Source of the DNA: Anastatus disparis
Taxonomy: Eukaryota > Arthropoda > Insecta > Hymenoptera > Eupelmidae
Assembly (NCBI GenBank): GCA_017163975.1
Contig: JAFFSR010000237.1
Coordinates: 3,162,001-3,226,000 of the forward strand
Length of the DNA stretch: 64,000 nt
Direction: 5' to 3'
Under the pieces are notes generated by a model. The model saw nothing but the letters and a program-made list of their open reading frames with translations. It made no database searches and was not told the origin of the DNA. Shown piece by piece: positions 1-11,777 of the stretch (its first letter is position 1; every line of letters starts with the position of its first letter). The position numbers and the translations under genes are program-made.

Positions 1-3000
1 GGTTGAATCTGAACAAATGTTACAACTTGATGATTACGTACAAATTTTTAATCTACGTGAATGAAATTACTTAAAGGCCATTTTATAAATCAACTAAGCG
101 ACTGACATAAAAGAGCACCTCATTAGCTGGAATACTAACTTTTCATATAAATAACGTAATACCCGGGCCCGGAAAGGAGTTTTTCAAAACAAAATTTTTA
201 ATAGGCTTGAAAAAAAAACGTGATGGTAAGCGGTAAAGGATTTCTTCTAGAAATTAATTATTTTCCGCATACATTCAAGTGTTTGATGTTAATTTAATAC
301 GTAATAAAATAGATTTCCTTCGACCTCTAGAAGGTTCTTGTTTAAAAGATACAAGATTTTTTGCTAGATGATACATTATAGCGATTTCACAGGAAGCTTT
401 TATCTATCAAATAATTAAAGATTTCTATTTACCGTAAGAGCTAAAAAGCAAATGCTTTTTTTTTCTTTCGATTAAGGATCTTAAAAATCACGTACTCTTT
501 ATGATTGTATATTTTTTAAGAGTCCCCGATTTATTCATTCTAATATTTAATACTATAAATTATATTTTTAGTAAAATATACTCAAGTTTTAAAAACAAAC
601 AATAATTAAATTAAAAAAAAATTAACGATCATAAAATGCCTAATTTAAAATAATTAAAAATTTTAAATTGATAAAAATTAAATATTTTCTGCGTAAAACA
701 GTTTTTAAAAGTATATTATCATTAGACCAAAGTAAATTATTTATTTTAAAAAAAAATTGACCTTAACGGGCAAAGAAAGTCACTTAAACATTTAGTTTAA
801 GTTCCTAAAAAAATATAATGTAATAATTTTTGGCTTATATAACGTTTGTGAATATTATTGTTTACTAATCTTACTTCTCAGTATCTTTAAAGATCGATGA
901 GATACATGATCAAAATATTTTTATAATAGCTTATCATCCGTGCAAAAATCATAAGAAAATATCACTACTTCAAAATAATCTTTATAATGTAACAATAACA
1001 TTTTTATTATTCGCACGATAAAAACTTTTTTTCTTTGATACAAAATTTCGTACGATATAAAAATATACGATAGTAGCGTCTCTTGAATATTTTAAACAAA
1101 AACTATAAACTGTAATAAAAACCATTTTAATCGATTCCAGTTTGTTGTAATGTCTTTTTTTTCAAATAATAATTATTTTTGACTGAAATTCAGTTTTTTT
1201 CTCTCTATAGTTAGCTTAATGATATTAATAAAAACCGTTATTAGAAAAATAAAACGAAAAAAGTCATTATTTTGATAGAGATCTTTCTAAGATATTTATA
1301 TACGTATACAATGTTCTTTTTATATGTGTGTTTCAAGGCCATCGCTATGCGTGAACGTATATTTTTGCCTTCGAAAAAAAGGGAAATAAAATGAATTATA
1401 GTTTTTGTTTAATTATTCTTGTTACTCGAACTGAATAACTTTATATTTTAAGTTTTTCCCGTGCTTATCATTTTTTTAATGTCTTGCAGAAAAAAAATTT
1501 AATTTATGCCCAAAATTAAACGTAGACAAAATATTTTTGACGAGAAACCAGTTATTTTTTTTTTTTTTTTTGGGAGAATTAAATTGTACGAAAACATTTT
1601 TAATTTTATGCATACAGATTTGATTTTATTCGCAAGGTGAAAAATTGATATTGTAAAAGAAAAAAATATTACTACTTTTGACTAAAAATTTAAACTTCGT
1701 CGTGCATTATTTATTGCAGTAAAAAAATATTATCAAAACAATTAATTTAAATTATTTAATGCGCAGGCTACTAAGTTACTTCGTTGTGTAAATTATATAA
1801 GTTTAAAGTTATAAGTAAATAGAATGTAAACAACGTTGTCTCTTGCCAAGTGCTTTTCAAGTGCATATCTTCGTGAGATAAAGACTTTAGTTGATTGAAT
1901 AAATATTCATTATGTAATAAAAAAAATTATGTCCGTCTCGAGACACCCAACAGAAGTGTTAACATAAATTATTTTAGGTTGAAGGTATTTTAAATTTTGA
2001 TTAATGTGAAAATCGATTGGTCATTTATAAAATTAATAAATATATTAAATTTGCAAATTTTTTAAAAGGAATAATTTTGATAAATTTGCCTTTTTTTAAG
2101 CATATACATCTTTAAACATGATTTATGAAAAAGTGTTTACAAAAATCAAAATTTATTTCTAAAAATAAATTTTTTCACTAAGAGAATCCAATTGTAACAA
2201 GAAAATACTTTAAAAAATTGTAAAATTATACTGATGTATATAATTTTTGACTTTTCAAATTATGAAACAAAAACAAAGTGACAAAAATTGTGATTTTATT
2301 TCAACTTTTGATATAAGAAATCCTAGAAATTAGAACTCCTATTTTTCTAGATATATATATATATATAAAAAATATACACGTATAACATGAGATATGAAAA
2401 AGAGGCTGGGTAGAATTATGCTTCGTCACCTCTCTCGAGTCGCTTCGTCGATTTTCGGCAGCTCCAAAAAAAGAAAAAAAAAAGAAAACAAAAGCAACCT
2501 GAGCACTAAGTAGTTTTGTTACCGTTTCACAAGAAGTTAACATTTCAAAAACGTTAGATCTACATCTTCGAAAATCTCGAACAATGTTAGGAAGTTTATT
2601 AATAGGATACATTAGAAAGGATTAAACTTCAAATTTAGAGCGTTCCTTTTTTTTCTATTCGAATTTGCCTTTTGTAAGGCCGCGAACTTTATGACGTAGA
2701 TTTTGTATTAGAAAGTTGGAATTTCATTGGCATTTTTTTCTTTCTTCAAAAAAACAAAGCCCACAAACCTTAGAGCAGTAAAATAAAGAATAATTTTACA
2801 TAATTAGGAGGAATTTCGTTACATATCTAAAATTAGTATCAGAACCTCATTAAATCACGTTTTAATTCTAACATTACTATGTATCTGAATAAAATAATAT
2901 CTCGGATAATTTTTCATTTTTCTTCTCCTTGAAAAAAAATAAAGTAAATTAATTTTAATTATCATACATAATTCATGATTATATCAAAGATTTTTTTTCG

Positions 3001-3590
3001 CTCTTTTCTAAAAACAAACAAATTTAGCTAATAAGTATACATGGAAAGAATTTTTCTTTGAAAAAATTACAGTTATCGTCATTATAATCGTGGAAGATCG
3101 TATATTATTAGATTATTTTATAATCACGTGCCTTAAATATTATTTAAACATATTAAAAATTTTTCCGATAATTTTTACCAAAGTGGTAATAATTTTCCCA
3201 GTGCTGTAGATTTCGGAAGATTTCGTTACAATAATTAAGAAAAAATTTTATGCAAAATTTCATTACGAATTTTACAGAAAAATTTTTCCATGTAATTGTA
3301 CAATATAATCATCTTTGTTACTCAATGTAATCTAAAATAAAAAAAAAAACAATTTTATTTTTTTATTCAATGTTTATTCTTAAATCAACAAAACAATAAA
3401 ATAGAAAAAGAAGAAAGAACAAATATGACCAAAATAATCAAAGATTCTGTTGTCAAAAAACACAAAGAAAGTAAACATAACTTTGGAAGAGACTAATAAC
3501 TTCGGAGCGAAGAGCGGTCGATAAAAGAAAAAAAAATCCTGTAAATTCAAGGATTCCGAAAACAAGTCGATGGGTAAAACTCAACCCCCT
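1..3590. other. AT-rich non-coding stretch
   Basis: Dense A/T homopolymers with no recognisable gene, RNA or element. Three local points: a GC-only palindrome at 163-172 (separate entry), a short (TA)n run near 2350-2366, and an ATG-initiated minus-strand frame starting at 2612. The first 38 codons of that frame look protein-like and end at a CAG|GTTGC junction (2499), after which it becomes a T-rich run. I do not call the frame a gene. Confidence 0.6.
163..172. other. GC-only 10-bp palindrome
   Basis: CCGGGCCCGG is a perfect palindrome made only of G and C, in flanks that are almost all A/T. A pure-GC 10-mer is very unlikely by chance at this composition. It could be a zinc-finger or insulator site, or simply a mutational relic; no function is shown. 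Confidence 0.4.
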
Positions 3591-3591
3591 T

Positions 3592-3830
3592 TTTCCATGA
3601 TATTTTTGTCTTTTTTCCTTTTTTTCTTCCTTTATAAGCCTCTTTTACTTTTTCCCTCTTTTTGACCCTCTTTTTCCCTTTTTTTTCCTCTTAACGAAAC
3701 AGCGCCCTCTGGCCTTTCAAGGCCTTTCACAAACGAAGCAAAAGGGAGGGTTGTTTTTCGGTATATATACGAAGGGGTTCGATCCTCTTTCGTTTCCCCC
3801 CTTTTTTCAGCTTAGATATACATTTTTAGG
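3592..3830 (+). promoter_or_regulatory. Pyrimidine tract followed by TATA-like promoter candidate
   Basis: About 100 nt of nearly pure C/T (3592-3690) precede a GC-richer patch and then a TATATATA box at 3762-3769, about 25-35 nt before a pyrimidine-rich putative start region around 3790-3805. No downstream coding exon is confirmed; the small exon candidate at 4377 lies 0.6 kb downstream on the same strand. This is inference from composition and spacing only. Confidence 0.25.
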
Positions 3831-4376
3831 ACTCACTCTCTAATGTTTTTAGTTATACAAGTCTAAAACAAAATAAAAATAAGAAATGACCTTCTATTAC
3901 CCATATATCGATGGGAAAACAAGGTCAAATCTCGAGTATTATTTCTCGAGCTAATAATAAAATTTTAATTTAATAAAGTTGTTTGATTTTTTTGAATTAT
4001 TTATTTTTTTTTTCTTCGTCCGAGAATAAAATGTTTATTATTGAATGATGCATGGCAAAAGTTGTCTATTGATAAACGGCTCCTTTTATTGTAAACGGCA
4101 ATAACAATAAATAAAAACTTTATGATCTTCAACTTTTTTCCCCCCTCTCGAGAAAAATCAATATGTAATTCTTGTATATGGGGCATTTGTCCAAAATATA
4201 CTCAAAAGAAAGTACAATGAATGTTTACCATGTATTTTTTTCAGCCTTGCAATAATATCTCAAATTTTTTATTTTTATCCTGAAAACTTAATTTTTTGCT
4301 TTTTGAAAAATATATTTTAAATATTATTTTGATAAGAAAATTTTTTTCACGAGTGTTTGAGTTTTTCTTCTTTAAG
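3831..4376. other. Non-coding stretch
   Basis: AT-rich DNA between the promoter candidate and the small exon candidate. A short minus-strand open frame within it is low complexity. I see nothing else. Confidence 0.5.
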
Positions 4377-4440
4377 AAACAGAACAAGAGCACCGCTGCT
4401 TTTACGCATCACGCGGCGCAGCAGACGCCAAATCATATTT
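4377..4440 (+). CDS. Possible small internal exon, unknown gene
   Basis: A GC-rich patch of about 60 nt sits between a pyrimidine-rich acceptor (TTTTTCTTCTTTAAG, or the AAACAG ending at 4382) and a consensus donor GTAAGT at 4441. In the phase reading AAC-AAG from 4383 it encodes N-K-S-T-A-A-F-T-H-H-A-A-Q-Q-T-P-N-H-I and ends in phase 1. The patch stands out from flanks of about 20% GC. Caution: a second GC-rich patch near 4715-4760 resembles its 3' half in inverted orientation, so both could be ends of an old element rather than coding sequence. I do not recognise the peptide. Confidence 0.28.
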
Positions 4441-6013
4441 GTAAGTCTTGTTTGACATTCTGAAATTTATTTTATGCTTATATTCATATATTTTCAATGT
4501 ACTTTTGCGTTATTTTTCAACGGTATAAACTTTTTTAAAAATTTTCATATTTTTATCATTTACTATTATATTATTACATTGTAATAACAATATTATAATG
4601 TGATTATCATTTTATACTCTTGGAATAGCAAAATAATAAAACCCAAGAAAAATATACATCAACAACGTGAATAGTATTTTTGAAAGTACATTTTATTATC
4701 ACAAACACGAGTTACATCTTACATGATTAGGCGCCAAACACGTTACGTTGCATACGGAGCTAGCGCTATTACTCTTTCACGTTTTATTTTTCAAAAAAAA
4801 GTTTGAACATTAAAAATTAAATTTTTTACTTAAAAAATGTTTAGTGTTTCATGAAAATTTCATGATTTCTTAAAGTGGAAATGGGAAATTCGGATAATTT
4901 AAGTTGGTCATCGAAAAGCTATAAGAAAAAAAAAATTGAAAACATACATTGCAGATTCTTTTAGATATAATAAGTGTTACGATTAAATAATATCCACTTA
5001 TATTTTACAATGATATCTCGAGGTTGAGAAATTTAACTTAACTGATGGCTAGTTATCGGATAGACTCAGATAACGCAATAATGAATAGTCATATTTATTT
5101 TAAAATCTTAAATTAATCATTTTTAATTACTTTTACTCCGGACGTGACTTATATTATTAAAAATTGTTTAATTTTTGCATTAAAGTCTTCGGAATAGGTT
5201 TATTATTATATTTATTTAATAAACAATGTATATAGACATTTCTGTAATTCAAATGTTTTTCTTTGAAATATCATTATACATATATATCAAACCATAATCT
5301 GATTAGTAAAATATAACTACATAAGCCAACTTGATCACAATTTTTCGATCAATCAATCAGCTAATAATCTTTCCGAAACAATAAAATTCATATAAGTCAA
5401 TACATCAAAGGAACCATGGCCAGTCGATGGGACATTCACCTTTACGTTATAACATAAAAAACACAAATATAACATGATTTGACGCTCGTACGTATATACG
5501 CCATGCTTGGGGATAGCTGACGAGAAATGCCTTGTATAATGAATATTGGAGTCTATAAACTGGAAATTTCTAGCTCGAACTAAAATATCAACTCCTTAGT
5601 ATAATTAAGTATTTTCTTAAATTTCATAATTTAATCGGCGTTAATAAAAATGATTAAATTATTGTTTCTTATTTGTAGGAAGAAAAATTAAAGAATAAGT
5701 AAAATTGGATTACATTTTAATAAATTAGCGAGCACAAAGTAATCAAGTTGGAAAAATTCATTTTTACTCTTTAAATAAGCCAACGATTATCCTCTTCAGT
5801 TTATATACTCTCGATTGGAACTCACTTCGGTAGTATTATTTTTTCTTCTTGAATAATACGAAACTCCGTATTTTCATAGAGATTGTTCAAGTACGCAGTT
5901 CATAGTGAATTCTTTTTTTACTTTATGCTTACCTATATTTTTCTCTCCTGCTATGAAAAGTAGGGCAATTATATTTTCCTTTTTTTTATACTCTTGCATT
6001 CATTTGACAAAAT
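4441..6013. other. Non-coding stretch
   Basis: AT-rich DNA. It includes a GGCGCC-containing GC-rich patch at 4715-4760 and otherwise only homopolymers and scattered short motifs. No gene or RNA is seen. Confidence 0.5.
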
Positions 6014-6175
6014 GCACGACACGTGGATAAGAGGAAACAACGAAAATGCATCTGTATTTCCATTGTGATAAATTTATAAAGATTTGACAATAATTCAATC
6101 CACGTGGGATTGAAGTATGAAAAAAATGCATATGTATGTTATTATGATAGATTCATTAGAAACTTTTCAGAAGAG
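6014..6175. repeat. Two-copy diverged tandem duplication carrying CACGTG E-boxes
   Basis: CACGTGGAT at 6020 and CACGTGGGAT at 6101 start two copies of a unit of about 80 bp. Each copy also contains an AATGCAT(C/A)TGTAT core (TGCA at 6047 and 6127) and a following ATTNTGATANATT segment. The period is 80-81 bp with many substitutions, so the duplication is old. CACGTG is the site of bHLH factors such as CLOCK/CYCLE, Max/Mnt and Mitf (established); activity here is inference. Confidence 0.45.
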
Positions 6176-7624
6176 TAACTAGAAAACGTGAATTTTCATT
6201 GGGGGACAAATCAATAATGGAGATGTAGATAATGGGCAAGTAATATTGCTTTGAAGGAAAAAGTATTTCAAGTGATTGTTCTCTATTCTGCACATTCGAC
6301 TAAATTGTGGAAAAAACCACGGGCAATGCATTGACACTTAACTACTTGAAATTTGAATAATAACTTCTTGAGTAGTTCACTACTCTTGAGCTCTTTCAAA
6401 CATTTTACAATAATAATTTGCGTTTGTTTTTTTATAAACATTTACTGATACGTTGAGGAGATTGGTATTTCCAAAAAGTTTGTTTTTCGATTATTTAAAA
6501 TTCTTAATGAATAGCGCATAAGTTAAAAATATCATTAAATATTTATAAAAAAAAGTTAAAATGAAAAAAAGAACTATAAAAGAAAAAAAACTAATTTTCT
6601 ATTATAGCTTTAAAACAAAAACGCTATACAGAGAAAAAATTATTAAATGAAGTTAAAATTTACGCTTTTCGTTTATATATTTATAAGAGAAGTTTTTCTT
6701 CGTTTTATATAATTTATATATTTACCGGGAAGTTTAATATATTTTTATGTTTATAGTTGGAAACTTTACTAAACTACAATCTAAAGTTAAAAAACTTTGA
6801 GGAATATTTAATTTTTTTCACATTCTCCACCTCATCGCATAAGCATGCTAAGACATTCAAATGTGGGGTCATTCAGAATTTTTTTGTTTTCTGGTGAAAT
6901 ATTAAAAGACTCGATATAACTGATATATTTTATCTCAAAAAGTAAAATAAAACCTCTACGTTTTTGTTTTGGTCAAATTATGTGATAATAATTTAATAAA
7001 GCTTGATCCAGCTATTTTCGACAAGATAATTGAAAATTCATTTATCACTTCACGACACACTTTGTAAACTAATAATAGAATTTTATGTTCTGAAACTTTA
7101 ATAAAAGTTTAAGTAAATAACGCTTTCTGATAATACAAAATATGAATATTTATTATGAGCACAAACTTTTTAAACAAAAGAAGCCAAACAAACTTGAGTA
7201 ACTATGTAAAAAATACAATTTGACTTTAAAGTCATCGAAATAATGCTTTATTTCAATGTACAAGAGAAATACGCTCGTGGCCTGATAGTACGTAAACTTG
7301 CCGTCGAGGCGCGACCGTGACTCTTGATTTGTTTCTTTTTGATAGCATGTTATAATAGTCAAAAATAAAAAGTAAGATATCATGTTTTTTAGCTTTTATC
7401 CAAAAAAATATTCTAAAAATAAATGACAAATTGGTATTTGTATAGTGTACTATAGATAAGCTCGAGAAAAAAAAATGACGTATTGATAGCGTGATATAAA
7501 ATAATAGTAGATCACTAGGTCTTCCCAAAATGTGTCAAGTATTGTTACATGATTATAATGTGATTTATACCGATTCAACACCAAATTGTTTTCGAATTTT
7601 CAAGAACGCTTATGTGTTCCAGAA
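6176..7624. other. Non-coding stretch
   Basis: AT-rich DNA without recognisable genes. Two overlapping minus-strand frames near 7153-7528 are short, lack similarity and are low complexity. Confidence 0.5.
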
Positions 7625-7629
7625 ATTCT

Positions 7630-7740
7630 GGGGTTAGCATGGTGAGTCAAAGAGAATTAGCTTGAAAATACAAGCTATGCAAAAGGAGGAGAATTCGATT
7701 CCCTGGTGGTTAGAGATTTTTTTTCAGTGGCAAATAATGA
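7630..7740 (+). repeat. Degenerate tRNA-like sequence (possible SINE remnant)
   Basis: The stretch has a B-box-like GAATTCGATTCCC near 7692, preceded by a perfect 7-bp stem with a short loop (TAGCTTG/CAAGCTA, 7659-7678) at the distance of an anticodon arm. A TTTTTTTT Pol III-type terminator follows at about 7718. The acceptor stem does not close properly, so this is not a functional tRNA. A decayed tRNA-derived SINE is the best reading. Confidence 0.25.
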
Positions 7741-8865
7741 GGCGGTTTCATTAAAAAGTTATCAGAAAATCCCACGTTCTATAATAGGTGAACGAACATT
7801 GTTTCGTTAATTTGAATACATTGCTTACACATTAATATGAATGTGCTAGAAGAGCTTCGCTCTTCGTTCTGATTTTAAAATAAGTATTTAAGATAAATTG
7901 TTGATATTTATAACTATTATTTATAAAAAAATTATTTTACTTTTATAATTTTTATTTTTAGAATGTTTTAAAACTAATTTTTTATTTAAATAATGATTTT
8001 ATTTACATAAAAATACGTTTTCCCTATACATGTTTAAGCTAATTTTTATACTCTTTTAAATTTCCCACATTAACTCCGATAATATATAACATAAGAGTAA
8101 TAAGGGAGAATTTGTATTATCGAGCGGTTTGTTCTCTTTCGTTTAGCTGGACCGTTCAATCATAAGAAAGTTAGATCACGTCAGCGCTGCAGGGGAAGTG
8201 TTCAGGTTCGATAATTTGTTACAGTTATTTATTAGATCAATTATTACTCCTAATTTGGAATTAAAGTAGGTCTATCAATACACGAAAATACTGAAGACGC
8301 ATAGATCGATAAGTGAACAGAATTAATAATTTATCTTAATTACATCAACTAATTACTTTATAAAATATAAATTTGGTAAATTTTTCAGTGACTGTAATGT
8401 TTATTAATTTGACAGACTTTTAAAGTGGCAATTTTCTGTAGACTTGAAATGTTCATTTATTAGCTAATTAACCCTATTTAGACTTCTTATATTTTTTTTA
8501 ATAATAAAAAAAAATCTTAATATTTGAAACAATCAATTTTTTTATAAAGCATGTATAATAATTTAACAAATTTCAATAACATTTAGTGAAATATACAGTT
8601 TCTTTTTTGAATATTCGAACATTCTTAAAAATAGCCCTTAAAATGTATGTAAAATCATTATTAATTCAAATTAACATTACTGGATGAAATTTATTCCGAC
8701 TAAAATATTTTTACCGCCGTATAATGCATAATTTAATATATACCTTACATCAATACGTCCTTAATTACCCTACCCCCTAAATTATTCAAGATCTTATCTT
8801 TGAGCAGTGGGGCAAAAATGCGCCTTAAAATGGATATAGGGTAAAAAAAATTCATTTTAATATAG
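7741..8865. other. Non-coding stretch
   Basis: AT-rich DNA with no gene or element recognised. Confidence 0.5.
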
Positions 8866-9292
8866 AGCTCACTATCCTCTTTAATCTACCGAAAGCGACC
8901 TACGCCAGGGACTTATTGAACGCACGCTTCTCTAAGTAGCGACTAGTATTCTAGTAGCAAGCTCGCTCATTCAGAAATGCGGAGGCGCCAATTTTAAACG
9001 TTTATTTTCTAAATTTTTCTATTACAAAAGTGTAAACAAAATATTTAATTTAAAAAGAAATTTAAGAACTGCGTAGTACAAAGGACGAAAAACAAATGAA
9101 ATATTTAATCCGTATTGCGCTTTATTTTTTAAATATAAGATTACGGCATAGCAACAAAGCTCGACTCCGTAAGGCTTGGAAGCATTGAAAGGAGAACCGC
9201 TGGGCAGAAAGCGAGCGAAATAAGCTAAAGTTTAGGAACCGCGCCCTGCCTCACTACGGCGTACTATAGATCGACATAAAAAAAAAAACGGT
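8866..9292. promoter_or_regulatory. GC-elevated block, promoter-like
   Basis: Two CpG-containing patches (about 8880-8995 and 9140-9275) lie in very AT-rich DNA. The first holds a GGCGCC (8984-8989) and a small palindrome ACTAGTATTCTAGT. The second is unusually GC-rich near 9230-9265. There is no TATA box, open frame or terminal repeat, so a TATA-less promoter, an enhancer or an old unrecognised repeat are all possible. Confidence 0.25.
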
Positions 9293-9406
9293 GCCAACAA
9301 CATCCCTCCACCATTTTTCTCTTTCTTCAACCTCCCTCTCATTCTTGTTTTGGAAACTCTACACGCACAACACCCTTTTGCAAGTGAATTTGATGGTATT
9401 TCCCCT

Positions 9407-9432
9407 ACTCTCTCTCTCTCTCTCTCTCTCTC
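9407..9432. repeat. (CT)n microsatellite
   Basis: A pure CT dinucleotide run of about 13 units inside a longer pyrimidine tract (9300-9660). GA/CT runs are binding sites for GAGA-type factors in insects. The long open frames across this tract exist only because C/T-rich DNA lacks stop codons. Confidence 0.8.
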
Positions 9433-10740
9433 GCTTTTTCTTTTTTATTTCTTTTTGTTCTTCTCCTTCAATTTTTTTTTCTCCGATTGTTGGGAGGGTG
9501 AACTTTATCCTGGATTTTCATTGGTGAATTTAACGAGCCATGCGTCCTTGGTACGTCTTTTGGATCGAAATGCTCCTTTTTTTTTCTCAACATTTTTTTT
9601 CCATTATAATATTTTCTTTTTTGTTTTTTCTTTTTCGACAAAAAAATTTTCTTTTGTAATATTTGATTTTTAGTACAGTTAAACAGAGTTCAAAGATTAC
9701 GATGAGTCATTATTTGTTGCTATTAATAAGATAATCCAACAGTATGACAAGACGAAAAACAAAAGACACCGATTCTTATCGGTTGGAAAAAAATAAAACC
9801 TTGAACGAGTTCACTAGAATTCATTTCTATGATGTGTATTGTTCTACATATGTTTTCGCCTTGTATTTAATTTCGTTATTAAAGTATCGTGGCACGTAGA
9901 AAACAACCGGTTTATATCATATATATGAATTAATTGAATTCTCGAATTAAACTAACGAAAAGCTTGAAAAAAATTTAACGACGGTGAAAAATAATCGTAC
10001 ATTATTAAGGATCGAAATAATTTAACTTGTAATTTTATTTTTCACATCGATCGGTATAATTAATCAAAAATTAACGAGGCTTATTTAGACAATATATAAA
10101 TTTTTCAGTCAAGTGAATAAATAAAGTGAATAAGTTTGGCGAAATTGGAGAAATTTAAAGACGGCCAAGTACAGAAAATCAAACGGTCATTTATAAAAAT
10201 TTGAGTTAATGACAAAATGAAGGGATAGCTTTTGAAAATCATATGATCATTTGTACTAATAACATAAGTTTTATCAAGTGAGTATTTCGGTTGAGATTTG
10301 TAGAGTGTAATATTAAGTTTCTTCTTTCTTGTTCGATACTATGAGTTCGGTATATATGTTACGTTTATATATACATATTCTTTTTCTCTCCTTTTGAGGT
10401 TTCGTGATGCGAATCCATTATATTGTCGTAGGTCAATAAAAAGGGGACCCCACATTTATGTTTTTTTTTTCCTACACTAAAACTCTTTTATCCCCCTCTC
10501 TATCTCTCTCTTTCGTACTCGTAAAAACAGTGATTCTCAATTTTAAAATATTTCAAACAATTTATGAATTATGTTTCATTTTAAATAAACATATTGGAGC
10601 AGAAGAGAAAATACGTATGAAAAAAATAAAGGAGACGAGTGCAAAATCGTAGTTTTCTATACGTACAGATAAAATAAAGAGTCAGTGCCTCTTTAACCGT
10701 ACGAAGTGAATGAAAGAAAAAGAAGAAAAAGAATAAAAAA
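9433..10740. other. Non-coding stretch
   Basis: T-rich to mixed AT-rich DNA. A possible CAA|GTGAGT donor at about 10278 follows no plausible coding frame. No gene is seen. Confidence 0.45.
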
Positions 10741-10764
10741 AGAAAGAAACGTAGAAATGAGAAG

Positions 10765-10812
10765 TATATAAAAGGCGGGAGGAGAAGGTTTGCAAAAGGT
10801 GACCTTGGTTGA
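10765..10812 (+). promoter_or_regulatory. TATA promoter candidate with FTZ-F1/ERR-type site
   Basis: TATATAAAAGGCGGG at 10765 is a strong TATA box in a GC-richer collar. About 32 nt downstream, at the expected start region, lies AAGGTGACCTTGG, whose minus strand reads CCAAGGTCA. That is the established monomeric response element of FTZ-F1/SF-1-type and ERR nuclear receptors. No coding exon follows directly: 10809-11126 is a T-rich open frame without an ATG start. It could drive a non-coding leader or a distant first exon. Confidence 0.4.
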
Positions 10813-11507
10813 TATCGTTTTTTTTTTCTATCCTCCTCTTATTCGTTCTTTCCCCCTCTATTATATTTTTTCTTCTTTACTCTGCGTACATTGTCTCTTT
10901 TTTTTATTTTTCTTTCTCTCTTTTCGGCGTATATGTGCTCCAAATACTTGATTCTTTCTCGACGATTCGAATATTTGTTTTATATGTTCAAACAATTCGT
11001 TCGTGTGTTATACAATATATGAATTTGTCGTCATGTAGCAGAATAGGAGTGCGTCATTTATATGCATTTAAATTTTACAAATATTTTTCTTTCATTTTGG
11101 AGTTAAGTAAATTAACGGGCGAATAATTCAGAAAACTTAATATTTTATGAAAATTATACTGTTAAAGCGTAAGAAAAAAAAAATGTATTGTTTATTTTTT
11201 ATATTTGTTTGTAAATAACTGGCTATGTAAATTATATAATAGATATTTATGAAAGTTGTTTGTATAAGTTGTTTATTATCTCTGGTAAAAGATTGAATAT
11301 AAACACGACACAAATGAAAACTTTGTATGTATACATACAGACCCGGTTTATGCTAACCAGCCAATTTCTGGTTGTAAAAAGCGCTTCATTCATATCTTAG
11401 ATACAGTAATTGCATTAATTTATAGCCCACTTTTAGAATGGTAACATTCAATAATCATATATGAAATTGCAAATTAACACTTGATTATCCATTGGATGGT
11501 ACGATTC
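10813..11507. other. Non-coding stretch
   Basis: A T-rich tract changing to AT-rich DNA. The open frame here is hydrophobic only because of poly-pyrimidine content. Confidence 0.5.
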
Positions 11508-11777
11508 TTAACCCGTTGACGTCACTAAGGGGGGGTCCGAAAGACCCTAGGGAAAGTTTAGAGTCAGCGTTTCACGGAAAAGTTTAGACCGTACAGCTCG
11601 GACATATATACCTTAAATTTAAACTTGTGTTGCCATCTGTTTTGTTGCCCGAAGGCATTACTATAAAGATTCGACAACGATAGCGAGGCTTGGCGTAATT
11701 TCAGTTGACTTCTGTGTTTCTTTTTTTTTTTATTCTTTTTGCTTGGGATCCAAAGGACCCCAGCGACTCTTGCGTAA
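11508..11777. mobile_element. piggyBac-like MITE (degenerate right end)
   Basis: The left end reads TTAACCCGTTGACGTCACT followed by a GGGGGTCC-GAAAGACCC hairpin. TTAACCC is the classic piggyBac superfamily terminus, with TTAA as target site. The right end contains GGACCCCAGCGACTCTTGCG then TAA, which matches the reverse complement of the left end (GGACCCC...AGTGACGTCAACGGGTTAA) with several substitutions and gaps. It spans about 270 bp with no coding capacity, hence a non-autonomous element. The left end contains a full TGACGTCA CRE palindrome (11517-11524), which may be an accident of the TIR. Confidence 0.55.

Noticed and set aside
9291..9673. Overlapping Ser/Leu/Phe-rich plus-strand frames
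   Set aside because: They sit in a CT-repeat/polypyrimidine tract without stops in any frame; no domain or splice context.
10809..11126. 105-codon hydrophobic frame just after the TATA box
   Set aside because: It has no ATG at the start and T-rich composition; more likely a leader or intron.
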